A stretch of DNA of 64,000 nt from Aulostomus chinensis. Its lineage: Eukaryota > Chordata > Actinopteri > Syngnathiformes > Aulostomidae. Shown here piece by piece: positions 38,421-48,775 of the stretch. The notes under the pieces are model-generated. The model was not told where the DNA came from. It saw only the letters and a program-made list of their open reading frames with translations, and ran no database searches. The stretch lies in NCBI GenBank assembly GCA_037954235.1, contig JBBMOA010000010.1, positions 17,403,529-17,467,528 on the forward strand. Direction: 5' to 3'. The first letter of the stretch is position 1. Each line of letters opens with the position of its first letter. The translations under genes were made by a program, and so were the position numbers.

Positions 38421-41400
38421 ACCTGTGACTAAGTCTGGAGCATTCCAGCATTTCTCAATTTCGTATTTTGTCAAATTCTTACGTGTTTTCCCGCTTGACT
38501 GGAGATCAATTTTAAGTCCATATGCAAAACAGCTCTTCTCCATGGTCCCACAGCTGCAACACTTATTCAGTGGTTGAATGAGAATACAAATGTAATAACA
38601 ATCTCATTGTACATCATCATTTGTGCATATTTAAAATTAATATTACACTGTATTCATGCTGTTCATTCAGATATGAACAGCATCAAAATTTGCATTTAGA
38701 TATTATGTTTATATGTGTAAGCCTGCTGTCGTCTTGTGCATACTAATCACTGACTAAAGGACTGTGACAGCATCAGGACTCACTTCCAAGCTTGGATTAA
38801 TTTCAGGGTCCACCTAAATGACTCTAAATTGTGAAAGTCCAGAGAAGAGTCACAAAAAGAAAATGTTTCCTTTGATCAATTCAGAAGCCCCAGGCAGCAT
38901 CACAATTTATACATAAAAGGTTTGTTTCTTTCTCCATTAAAATATCTTCTCATTCACCAATGTCAGGCAAATTGGGAGTGGTCATCAACAGATTTTTGTG
39001 TGATGCTCATGAAAAATATTTGTTTCTGAATTTTTGCAATCACAGAATGCAAAAGAGGTTCGCTAGCTGGAAGCTAGGAAGTACTGTCAGCCCTCAAAAA
39101 ATGGCTGTACAGATCTGCTTCTCACATTTCTCACATCATGTAAAAGAGACTAATTTGCCAAAAACAAAACTTTTTTTTTTAATATTTCACTATCTGCATG
39201 TTAAATTTGATTTTACAGCACTACATCTCTTTTACCAGACACTCTTTTTAAGATTATTCAGACCCTCCCTTACCAATCATTGTGCTTTCACTTAATCAGG
39301 AAAAACACAAATACTGTAAAACCAGAAATACATTGCAGATTGCAGTTATATGCCTTCAGAATGTGTGGCTGTTACTGAGCCCTTGACCTTTGACCAGCTC
39401 AGTGTTTCAGGTCATCCTTGAGTCCCAGTGAACATGCGTTCAAAATTTGAAGTAATTCCTTAAAGGCTTTCCTGAAATATATTTAAAGAGAATATACCAG
39501 ATAGCTCACACAGGAGGTGACATTTAACCTTTGTTTATTAAAATCGTTTCAGCTCATCACTGGGACCCAGTGGATATTTGTGTCAAATTCAGATAACGAG
39601 TTGTCAAGAAAGGGACGGATAGCTTCGGGAACATGTTTTACCTCTGGCTCACGACTACCGCCGGCAGAGAGGTGTGAAAAAAAACTTCAAACACCCCGGT
39701 ATAATATTCCAGAAAGTAAATGAGTTATGAGTTGTGCATTTAAAACAACTTCAAGGTACCAATGCTTGATGCGGTATGCAAAGCACATAATCCGGATTGT
39801 AAATTGTGGATGCAGTGCATAGGTTATGCATCTGAAGCATGGGTATTCATTCAAGAATTTGTTGGGGACATTTTTTTTTTTTATTAACTATTAATCAGTA
39901 ATCAGTAACATTTAATCACAACCAAGATGTATCCTGGACAAAGACTCAGTCAAAAGTGGAGGTTATAAATGTGAACATAACGTACGTATGCATGTCATAT
40001 GATTTTGTAATCAGGGCTGTGTGTGCAATAAAAATGGACTACATGTGCATCATGTTACTTCTCTCTGTTGTCTCAGTTTCATATCATTAACACACTCAGC
40101 TGCACCACCTCGATGTGGGTGAGTTTGTTTCCAAACCAAAAACTGAGACATTGATGGGAGAGAAACTAGTAAAGCTTCTTACATTTTCAGATCATCATGC
40201 CTCTCGCCAGCCCTGGGTACTTTTCCAGACTTGTACAAATATGAGAGGATTTCAGATCCCAGAGCGTTTTTTTTTTTTTTCGTTTAAGAAATTGTTGTTT
40301 ATTCCAAGTGTGTTGCAACATCTATAGCAACAAATGCATGGAAGAATAATTACCTAGGATTTGCTAGGGCCACTCCAATGTCATTTCAAACAGTAATTTC
40401 TTGTTGACAACATGTGTTTAAGGGCTTTCAAACAAAATTACACAGAAGTCGATGAATTAGATACTACTGAAAGCCATGCATTTCCTGGTGATTACAAAAG
40501 CCTCACTAATAAGGTCATCCAATGTACCGGAGAGGCATGATAAGGTCTTTCCTGCTCGAAGCAAAACACACAACCCACATTGTAGTGACTCTAGTCCATC
40601 ATCAAAAAAAGGCATCTGATTTAAGATAACCTTAAAGCAACTTCCTGTCCCTTTTTAAGGTAAATCAAATGTTCATGCTGGCATAATAAAAGCATACCAC
40701 ATACAGCTGAGTTGAACTCCTAGGATGTCCTGTAAGGTTTCCTGTTGTTTATATTACAATTAAAGTGTCTCTTTCTCTCAGTTACACAGCAGTTGCGATG
40801 CCAATGCTGTACAACACTCGCTACAGTTCCAGGAGACGTGTCACAGTAATGATCTCTGTGGTGTGGGTGCTGTCATTTGCCATATCGTGTCCCCTGTTAT
40901 TTGGTCTGAATAACACAGGTAAGGCAGACAATACACATCTGCTCTAGTCTTGTTATTCTACAATATGTACGTACACAAGGGTGGAGCATAAACAATGTAT
41001 ATTTACAGTACTTGAGTGCTATACTTAATTTTATTCTTCAAGTTGCTGTACTTTAGGACAAATATTAGGACGCACTAACTTGTTGAACAACTGGGGCTTT
41101 GCTTTGAACCTTAACTCATCCCTTTTCAGCGCTTGATGTCATATCAGTTCAGCCGAGTGTAGGACTTATGACCCCTGCATCTGTTTTCAAGCGAGCAGCT
41201 TGACAGATTCCTGATGTGCTATACATGAAACATTAAGTTGAAATGCTAGCAGCAGGAGTCACTGAAGCTTAAGATTGGTGGCACTCAGCTATGAAGTACA
41301 AGCAATTTAAGTTAGCTTTGAAAATATGATGACTAATATTGCAGAAGAAGACCAAATTGAAAGTGTCAGATTATGACACTTTTGATTGGATTTTATACTT

Positions 41401-42628
41401 TTCCACTTTTCTTAAAATGCCATGAGAGAACGTTCCCAGATATTCATACTCACCTTTTTTTAAAATACGTTTTTCTATCAACGATGGCTTGGTTGTCTGA
41501 TTGAATACAGAAACTGGGTAGGAATAAAAAAAAATGCTATCTCAGTGGTTTAGGCGAATTGGAAAGCAGGAATGAGGAAATTGTGTGAATGACTTCTGGA
41601 TGAGGAGAGAGAGGGAAAGTTTACATCTTTGGATGAGTTTTCAAAGGATTAACATGAATTTTAAAGGTGAAACATCTTTGGGAACCTCAAGCAAGTGGAG
41701 TTACCTTGCATTTAGATGTACCGTGACCTGGATGACTGATAAGCTTCACAGACTCACTCTGACAAGCTGCAGCAAGATTTCCAGAAGTCATACCATGCTG
41801 AAACATGATGTGAATATTGAAGCCTTTATCCCCCCCCCCCCCCCCCCTCTGTTTATCTCCACAGCTACTCGTGATGAGTCTCTCTGTGTGATCGCCAATC
41901 CGGCCTTTGTGGTGTACTCTTCCATTGTGTCCTTCTATGTTCCCTTCATCATCACTCTGCTGGTTTATGTGCAAATTTATGTGGTCCTGAGGAAGCGCAG
42001 GAAACGGGTCAACACAAAACCAAAGCAACGTGTCTGTGAGCCTGCAGAGCCCAATGTGGCCACTTCACTGAAGGTGAGCACCAGCAAAAACATGGTTTCT
42101 GTTTACAACTGCCACTTTTATGGCTCCAGTATGAAATGGATTGTAACCTTTATGATATCAGGCATCTTTATCTTTTCCTAAATTCTGCATTTGTACACGA
42201 ATGTATATGTTTCCCTTTAACTAGCTGGAAACAAACACCTCAGAACATAAAACCTATTTTATAGACAGGCATTGTATTACGTAACAATGTGCTGTAAAGA
42301 GAAAAGCCCAGACAGCAGGACGATTGATTTTCTGTAGAAAATCACAAAAAAAGATCAATAACATTCAAGGAACCGCTTCAACACCTAATAATGTTTAAAT
42401 GTATTTCTTGATAGCAATATGTAAATGAAACTATTTAAAAGCAGGTTCCATCCAGGAGACTAATTTAAGCCTAATGTTAAATTTATCGCATTGGTGTCAA
42501 AAGCCGTCTTGCAACAGTAATTGTGATGGCCCTGAAATGACCTTTTGCATTTCTGGACATTGATTTTACTGACATAGTGGAATGCTTACATGCTTACATT
42601 ACCATACCAAGTCCATGCATGGATTTCA

Positions 42629-42700
<72 letters not shown>

Positions 42701-45700
42701 TTGTTTTTATGGGCAGGCAGGGAAGTCATTGCACCATGGGTGCTTGCAGGGAACAAGAACTGTACATTACTGTATAATTCATCAAGCGATTGTCTCATAA
42801 TGATATAGCAAATTACAGAGAAATAATAACAATGTTCATTATGCAATCAAATTATGTTTTCTTCATGCTGTTATTGCTGGTTTATTCGATCCCAGAAAAA
42901 AAAAATCTCTGCCTGCAGTTCATTACACAGCCGGTTGATGGATTTGACTTTCGGCAGCAGTTGAAACTGCCGATCAGAATCTCACTTAACAGTCTTTTTG
43001 TGGCAGACCACAGAACTGGAGATTTAACAGGCTTTTTGTCAGTTGTGTGTTGACAGTATATCCTCATCTTGCTTGACACAGCTGTTTTTATTTCAGGATA
43101 AGTGCACTCATCCAGAGGATGTGAGGTTGTGCACCATGATTGTCAAATCTAATGGGAGTTTTCCTGTCAACAAGAAGAAAGTGGTGAGTTGTTACTTTTG
43201 TTTTGTTTACAGTTATTTTCTTTGTCTGATTGTTTCATAGAAGCATTTGAGAAGTTGCCCAATGAAAGTATTTGGAAAGGGGCAGATATTTGGCAGGTGT
43301 TTGGATGAACCATCTGTAATATCGCTGTCTTATCTTCACCCATTATCTCAATAAACTGACACAGAAGCCAAAGCCAGTTGGTTGAGAAGTGAAAATGTAT
43401 TTTCTGTCAAGACATTTTTTCGCTGCAAATTTTCTTTTTTAGACTAAGAAATGCTGTCCAGCTCTTGATATAACTGCCACTATGGCAGCCTCCATGCCAA
43501 TTTCTTCAGTTGGTTAGCATAGATCCTACTTCCCATCTTTGTTTTGAATGAATAGTCCTGCTGTCATTGCGCCTAAACCCCCATAGTATCACCTCAAAGG
43601 ACACTGATTGGTAAAGCCTACACTGTAAACAATTGTCCCGTAAATTAACAGTAAAATACTGGCAGCAGGGGTTCCAGAATTTTACTGTTAATTTTACCGT
43701 TGGCTTACTGTTATATACTTTACACTATATTACTGTAATAATACCAACAGTAATATACTGTAATTACTGTACTGAATTACAGTACATTACTGTTTTTTCT
43801 TGATTTTTACAGTAGACTACTGGCAGCAGGGTTTCCAGTATATTACCGTTTTTATACAGTTTGCTTACTGTAAGCTTAATTTACAGTTTATTACTGTTAT
43901 GTATTAAAACACCATAAATTGCTGGATTTACAGTGGTAGCCACAATATTTCTTTTTATATCACCAACAAAACGTCACTAGAATTGTAAAGAAAATACAAT
44001 TAAGTCATGTTTGTAAAAAATAGCATATGGCTATAAGTCAGTTAATTTAAATGCAGCAGTAAAAAAAAATGTATGGAAAAGAAGAGACTTGAAAAAATCT
44101 TACCAGCAACATTTATTAAACCCAGCATTTATGTCAAACATTTGTTAACATTTTAAGACTTATTAAAACATAAAAAGTCAGAGGGTCAGAGTCCTGTAAG
44201 AACAGAACATAGTCATCATAAACAACATTTTTTTCTGCAGTGCTAAATACCCACATTTTTGTAGAAGAAAGGCGAAAATGCCTATATGAAAGTCCATTAG
44301 TTTTTTTAGGAGAGTGGACACATGGCAATTGACCATGGTGGACTTCTTCTGAACGACTCTCCCTGTCCTCTTGGAGATCGTCTTGCCCTGGCTGGCCTTG
44401 GTGCCCTTCTCCGGGTTGATCCCGATGAAGCGCCAGAAAAACACACAATAGTCTGAGATTAGAGGTCATTGTCTGCTGCTATCTATAATAAGGAAGGAAC
44501 CCTTATTACTGTCATTTGTAACACCTGGGTTTAGCCTGCAATTTCATGTAAAAATGCTGTGAAAAAGGTCTGGTGGACAACAAAACCTTACCTTTGAATG
44601 AACTCAAGAGTGCAGGCAGCTTCCTCTTGGTACTGCAGGTTGAAGATGTCGTAAATTGCGAACAGAGCAGCTGGTCACTACATGTCAGTACTTCTTTAAC
44701 TTGTGATCCAAAAGTTTTAAAGAGTTTAAACTTGCTCTACTAAATTTTGTCTTTTGATGTTAGCTGCTGTTAGCTGTTACCACTAAAGTTATCCATTCAT
44801 GTGATGCACAGAAACATAGGAAATACTCCAAAATCCCCAAAATAGAAGCACAATTATGTTTCTAGCTGCTAACTAACCAAACAGAAAAAGAATATGGCTA
44901 ACTTAATTGAACTATACAGAAATTTGTCTTTACCTACAAAATGATGGTAGCAAGTTGCTAAACAATACTGCTGTACTTTCCTTCAAGCTTACTGATCACT
45001 CACAGTTTAGGATATTCAATGGAAGTACATTTTAGAAATCAAACATCACCAGAAAAGATAAAAAGTAGGCTATTTCAACTTACGTATTGTATGGTGACAG
45101 AGGATTCTCAAGTATACCTAACAGAAGAGTCCAGAAATGGTTTCTCGGCATGTGCCTCTTGAAATACTGTACTGTACCGTATTTTTACCGTTTATTCAAA
45201 CATCACTCCCAAAATGCAATGCTCTTAACGGTATGTTACAGTATTTTATGGGAAACAGTAAAGTGCCCAGAAATTTTGCCCAGAATGCATTGTTTTCTAC
45301 AGTATATTACTGTTTTTAAGTGAAAACAGTATGCTACTGTCAGAATTTGACCGTATTCTCACAGAATTTTGTCACAGTGTAACTTAAATCTCGACAGGAG
45401 GCTTTCTCAAGTGATCTTGTGATGTCATCACCAAATTCACATCCCTTTTATTTCTTTACTCATAAAATATTCATTGCAATATGGTGGAGTGCAAATTAAA
45501 CTGCATAATTAGTCCTTTCTAATGATACCAGTTGGATCTTGGTGCAATAAGTCAAGAAAAATACAATTGGATTCAGATGGAAATGTAGTCATAGTGATGA
45601 TCTGCATATAGCTCTGCATCTACGGCTGCTTTTTGGTTGAATAAATCGCGAAGTATGAAAAGCTCCACAATGCGTTGCAAAATAAAAAGCAAAGCTTTGA

Positions 45701-46404
45701 CAAGGCATTCTGTTTTGAAATTACAGCACAAGTCGGCATTGTCTCGAACACAGAGTTGACATGACAACCCACTCTATACGTAAACTAGAAAACCTGATCA
45801 CCTGTGTGCAAGTTCCTCCTCCAATCATTTGGTGATAAGACCTCAAAAATAGAACATGTATTTCCATTAAGGGCTAAGCACCTATATTTTTTAAAATGGC
45901 TAGATATCCAACCGTCAGGGTTCTGATATTGCCAGATTCCAGAGTGTTTCTTCTGAAGCTGCCTACGCATGATAAGATTTGATCTTTCTTCACTGCGCAG
46001 ACATCATATGGGACAGAGATGGAGAGGAGGGATTTGTGATACAAAGCTGGCCACATAAACAGCCTATGTTAGCTTTAGCATTGAATTTTTAGCTAAATCC
46101 CAGTATCATATGCCTAATCATAAACCTGGAAGCCCAATCTGACTGCAGACCAGTAGGCAGGCTGGGGCGAGTTTTTTCATAGGATCACATCATCAACACA
46201 GGTCAGAAGAAGAAAAAGTTGTAAAAAAAATGTGTGCAGTAAAAAGTAATAGTGCACAAAAATAGTATTATTCTTTTGCATGATATATTTCAGTGTCGGT
46301 ATGTATTAATTAACAATTCAATAATATGCTGAACCTGATAGTTTAGGAAACCCGAGCAAGGGGTTGATATTGTACCAGGTCACCATACCAGACCACCCCC
46401 CCCT

Positions 46405-46442
<38 letters not shown>

Positions 46443-48032
46443 TACACACACCACACACATACACACACTTTAATATACTATCTCTGGATTCAAACAGCTG
46501 TTATCCCACTATCTCATAGATTGTGCTTTGAAAAGTCGGCTGTACCCAAGGTCAAAGACTAAATAATTTGAACTATGAGTACAGTGCTAAGCGACGAGCT
46601 CCAGGCTGAGTACTTCCTTCATTGGAAAACAATGGCACAGCAATTGCATAGTGTTCCCATTGTTGCCCATGTGTGGGCAGCCTAGCAATGCTGACAACAT
46701 TCTATTGGGAGCATTTTTTTTCCTTCATATAGTGATTAATATAGAAAATCTGGTGGAGTTATATTCCAATGACACAAGATATGGTCATTGCCAATTAAAA
46801 GAAACACAAGAGCTTAAAAATGACATTATGTTAATTTTAAGGAACACTATTGTTTTGCGCATAAAAGATTAGCTAGTTGTCACCTTGAGTTTTCTCCTCC
46901 ATTTCTAGACAGAAAGTACAGCTGGTAAAAGTAGGCATGACACAATAAACTGTTATCTCTTTATTATCTGTTGTTTGGAGTGCTTCATATTTTACAAAAA
47001 CAGAAATGAAAACTCTTGTTTTTGTGCTCCTCTTGACCCTGCTTAGATATTTATCAAAGATGTCAGCAATGAGGGGGAGGATCTGGAGCTGGATGAGCTG
47101 AACAACAGTGGCAGCAACCATAAACAAAAGCAACAGGTACAGTGTACTCTTGGAGACACTCCAGCCACCAGCCATCAGCTGTTGATGCCCATCAAGGCCA
47201 ATGCTAGCCCGACTTCCTCCCCACCCACACCCCGTGAGGAGAGCCAGAAAGCAGAAAGAAATGGAGACCCAACCAAGGATGCCCAGCAGGATTCAGCACA
47301 CGTTGTGACCAAAGCCTTCCAGACGCAGGCTCTACCTAATGGCAAGACTCAGACATCAGTGAAAACCATGAGCAAGCGGAAGATCTCACAGCAGAAGGAG
47401 AAGAAAGCCACTCAGATGTTAGCCATCGTCCTTGGTAGGTTGGTCCATTTTTTAGTTATGTCCAAACTGCTTTCTTTATTCTGTGTACACTATAACAAAT
47501 AACTAGAGAGGGATTATGTCTGAATTCTTCCACAATAATTTATTTTGCTCTAATTGACTACAAGCTAATCTTGTAAAATTACATGTAACATTTTATTCTT
47601 TCATACAAATGCTATTTTGAGTCCTTGTCTTCCTTTGCATGTATTTCTGTTCCATCTTAAATTTTGGAGATGCTAAAGCAACTGTGGCAGTGATGCAAGT
47701 AGAACACAGGAAATTATTCAGACATATTTTAGACTACTCCAGTCACCCACGTTTGGGTGGCTAATAAAAGATCCATCTACCTCCTGAATTTCTTGAACAT
47801 CTTTGTCCTTCTCTCCTCTCTCTCTCTCTCCTCAGGTGTATTCATCATATGCTGGCTGCCATTTTTCATTACGCATATCTTGAACACCCACTGCACAAAG
47901 TGCAAGGTTCCTGCTAAGATGTATAATGCTTTCACTTGGCTTGGCTACGTGAATAGTGCTGTAAATCCAATCATATACACCACCTTTAATATTGAGTTCA
48001 GAAAGGCATTCATTAAGATTCTACACTGCTAA
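30325..48032 (+). CDS. drd2: Dopamine receptor D2 (D2-type GPCR), complete CDS in seven exons
   Basis: The joined exons 30325-30603, 36687-36796, 40782-40918, 41865-42073, 43097-43183, 47047-47434 and 47836-48032 give 1407 nt and 468 residues; human D2-long has 443. Seen: N-glycosylation sequons at N16 and N22, N50 (1.50), D78 (2.50), disulfide cysteines C105 and C183, amine-binding D112 (3.32), the DRY motif at 129-131, TM5 serines S194/S195/S198, E392 (6.30), CWLP at 409-412, NPIIY at 447-451 and a C-terminal ILHC. The third intracellular loop is long and the tail very short, as in Gi/o-coupled D2 receptors that inhibit adenylyl cyclase. All six introns are GT-AG. The extra length over mammals lies in ECL2, the end of exon 5 and exon 7. 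Family assignment is secure. The paralogue (drd2a/b/l) is inferred only: the N-terminus MDVFTQYAYND matches my memory of pufferfish and zebrafish D2 sequences. The 5' noncoding exon is not proven. Confidence 0.97.
31506..31725 (+). mobile_element. Truncated retroelement tail, relative of the 10681 copy
   Basis: ggtgctggagcctatcccag, gaggtggggttcaccctgga and gtcgccagtc match the middle of the 10681-11046 repeat. After that point the sequence switches to a different tail ending in ctctacctctgagccatgca. Confidence 0.6.
34565..34665 (-). mobile_element. SINE-like tRNA-derived fragment
   Basis: On the minus strand gttagccgttgcactcagtt is followed by a box-B-like gggttcaagatc about 35 nt later. 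No clear tail or target duplication. Confidence 0.35.
35147..35211. repeat. (AT)n microsatellite
   Basis: About 32 uninterrupted AT units, self-complementary. Confidence 0.97.
36687..36796 (+). CDS. drd2: drd2 exon 3 (ECL1, TM3 with Asp3.32)
   Basis: The acceptor ttttatcttccag ends at 36686. The 110-nt exon encodes residues 94-129 and the first two bases of codon 130. It begins VVGEWRFSKIHCDIF and contains the disulfide cysteine C105, the ligand-anchoring aspartate D112 and the start of the DR(Y) motif. The donor gtgagt at 36797 splits the arginine codon of DRY (CG|T), the usual position in D2 genes. Confidence 0.96.
36797..40781 (+). other. drd2: drd2 intron 3
   Basis: 3985 nt, GT-AG, phase 2. 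Holds a (GT)n tract at 38362-38419 and AT-rich unique sequence. Confidence 0.9.
38362..38419. repeat. (GT)n microsatellite
   Basis: About 29 GT units preceded by imperfect tgcg/tgcc units. Confidence 0.97.
40782..40918 (+). CDS. drd2: drd2 exon 4 (ICL2, TM4)
   Basis: The acceptor tctttctctcag ends at 40781. The 137-nt exon completes R130, then encodes Y131 of DRY, intracellular loop 2 (AMPMLYNTRYSSRRR) and TM4 (about 150-171), ending at LNNT and the first base of the next codon. The donor is gtaagg at 40919. To my knowledge the length equals that of mammalian exon 4, so loop and helix are intact. Confidence 0.96.
40919..41864 (+). other. drd2: drd2 intron 4
   Basis: 946 nt, GT-AG, phase 1. 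Its 3' end carries an 18-base C run (41830-41847) merged into the polypyrimidine tract 17 nt before the exon. Confidence 0.9.
41865..42073 (+). CDS. drd2: drd2 exon 5 (ECL2, TM5, start of ICL3)
   Basis: The acceptor ctccacag ends at 41864, just downstream of an 18-base C homopolymer. The 209-nt exon encodes ECL2 with C183, TM5 (about 187-213) with the catechol-contacting serines S194, S195 and S198, and the basic RKRRKRVNTK stretch that opens the third loop. By my count it is six codons longer than the mammalian exon: three in ECL2 and three at the end. The donor is gtgagc at 42074, phase 0, so the next exon can be skipped without a frameshift. Confidence 0.96.
42074..43096 (+). other. drd2: drd2 intron 5
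   Basis: 1023 nt, GT-AG, phase 0, upstream of the cassette exon. Contains a (GT)n tract at 42631-42697. Confidence 0.9.
42631..42697. repeat. (GT)n microsatellite in the intron before the cassette exon
   Basis: About 33 uninterrupted GT units, 400 nt upstream of the D2-long exon. Confidence 0.97.
43097..43183 (+). CDS. drd2: drd2 exon 6: the D2-long cassette exon (29 residues of ICL3)
   Basis: The exon is exactly 87 nt, flanked by tatttcag (ending 43096) and gtgagt (43184), and phase 0 at both ends. It encodes residues 246-274, starting DKCTHPEDVRLC and ending NGSFPVNKKKV. This corresponds to the mammalian 29-residue insert that distinguishes D2L from D2S. Skipping it would give a 439-residue short isoform in frame. 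Whether it is alternatively spliced in this species is inferred, not shown. Confidence 0.95.
43619..45381. mobile_element. TIR DNA element with TA target duplication (1.76 kb)
   Basis: The element is 43621-45379, flanked by TA on both sides. The left end is cactgtaaacaattgtcccg; the right end reversed is cactgtgacaaaattctgtg, so CACTGT...ACA.AATT ends are shared. Subterminal zones at both sides are packed with tactgt/acagta words (left 43640-43930, right 45160-45340), a pattern familiar from abundant teleost elements. The middle carries a coding-like module on the minus strand. No transposase recognised; TA flanks would fit a Tc1/mariner-like or related superfamily. Confidence 0.75.
44285..44670 (-). 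pseudogene. Two-exon coding module of unknown function inside the TIR element
   Basis: Minus strand. Exon-like piece A (44670-44592) reads ALFAIYDIFNLQYQEEAA then CTLEFIQ, and ends exactly at a strong donor (AAG|GTAAGG). Piece B (about 44440-44285) reads FWRFIGINPEKGTKASQGKT, then ISKRTGRVVQKKS and LLKKLMDF, basic in its centre. Codons are strongly C/G-ending in an AT-rich region, which indicates past coding selection or a young origin. A clean acceptor before piece B is missing (tttttctgg where AG would be expected), piece A has no convincing acceptor and the start is absent, so this copy is probably broken. I recall similar sequence in uncharacterised fish proteins but cannot verify it. Confidence 0.55.
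46407..46467. repeat. (CA)n microsatellite
   Basis: A pure CA tract (46407-46439) followed by imperfect acac/ataca units, preceded by a C-rich stretch. Confidence 0.93.
47047..47434 (+). CDS. drd2: drd2 exon 7 (bulk of ICL3, start of TM6)
   Basis: The acceptor gaccctgcttag ends at 47046 and the donor gtaggt starts at 47435. The 388 nt encode residues 275-403 plus one base. It opens with an acidic stretch (EGEDLELDEL, 283-292), followed by a Ser/Pro/Thr-rich segment with several possible phosphorylation sites (326-336), the conserved PNGKTQTS, and the basic QQKEKKATQMLAIVLG that leads into TM6 and holds E392 (6.30). The acidic start differs from the mammalian loop, while both ends of the TM6 approach are conserved. 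Confidence 0.95.
47435..47835 (+). other. drd2: drd2 intron 7
   Basis: 401 nt, GT-AG, phase 1. It ends in an unusually long CT tract (about 47811-47833) before the acceptor AG. Confidence 0.92.
47836..48032 (+). CDS. drd2: drd2 exon 8 (TM6, ECL3, TM7, C-terminus, stop)
   Basis: The acceptor is a long CT tract ending ctcctcag at 47835. The exon encodes residues 404-468: CWLP (409-412), H417 in TM6, ECL3 with two cysteines (HCTKC), TM7 with the NPIIY motif (447-451), helix 8 (FRKAFIKI) and the terminal cysteine C468, a likely palmitoylation site as in other D2 receptors. TAA is at 48030-48032. The very short tail is typical of D2/D3/D4 receptors. Confidence 0.97.
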
Positions 48033-48775
48033 AATGCAACATCACTTCTCTGGTCAGACTGAGGAAGAAGTGAGGAATATAATCATCTCTTCTAGCAAAT
48101 ACCTCATCCTTTAAGGGAATACACATCACAGGGGGATCTGCTTTTTAAAGTTATGGAGCTGAGAGACTGAAAAAAATGTCTTCTTGAAAAGCATTTTGAT
48201 TCCATATGTGAATTTTTTGTGGAGTCCTCAAATCACTGAATGTAAAACAAGGAATGTCTATAACAACATTTCATGGAGGGAAGAAAAATGTAACATTGTT
48301 CTCTAAAAATAATCATGCTCATCACATAGGGAACCATCTGTGTATACCACACACATACAAATGGCTATTTATTATGTGTGTGTATTTTTTGGTTTTAAGA
48401 TGGACATTTTCTGTAAGTCATGTGGGTATCAAATCAGTGTTCAATGCGGTGTTAAAACTGATGTGTGAGCTCTTAATCTGAAAAACTTGGAATTGGAATG
48501 TGTGTTAATGGCAAAAGACTATTTATAGCAGCCCACCTGCAGTATAGTGTGGCTATAGCCGCATATTTGCAATTTTATACATTGAAAAAAATGTATATCG
48601 TTATTACCAATTATTATTTGTTGTACATAGTCTTTCGTAACTCAGTAGGTGTGACTATATGCCTGCAATGGAAATGTGATGCATGCTACACTGCTCCTCT
48701 ACTCAGCTTCTTTTAAAATGTATGTTTCGCAAAAAATGACAAAAGATGTCCAATAAAGTAATAAGACACTGTTAA
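48033..48775 (+). other. drd2: drd2 3' UTR (proximal form)
   Basis: AT-rich sequence follows the stop codon. The first canonical AATAAA lies at 48752-48757, so cleavage is expected about 15-25 nt later, giving a 3' UTR of about 740 nt. A second AATAAA at 49018-49023 could give a longer form. The end point is inferred. Confidence 0.6.
48752..48757 (+). terminator. drd2: Polyadenylation signal AATAAA for drd2
   Basis: This is an exact AATAAA hexamer about 720 nt after the stop codon, with a T/GT-containing stretch (cactgttaag..., gtgtttgctgtgag) shortly after it. Confidence 0.6.

Larger units (their letters stand above)
43184..47046 (+). other. drd2: drd2 intron 6
   Basis: 3863 nt, GT-AG, phase 0, downstream of the cassette exon. 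Contains the TIR element at 43619-45381 and a (CA)n tract at 46407-46439. Confidence 0.9.

Noticed and set aside
41585..42181. 198-codon continuous + frame starting at an upstream ATG
   Set aside because: It reads through the intron, including the poly-C tract, into drd2 exon 5 and past its donor. The real coding part is 41865-42073.
46873..47175. 100-codon minus frame overlapping exon 7
   Set aside because: Antisense shadow of a well-supported + strand exon.
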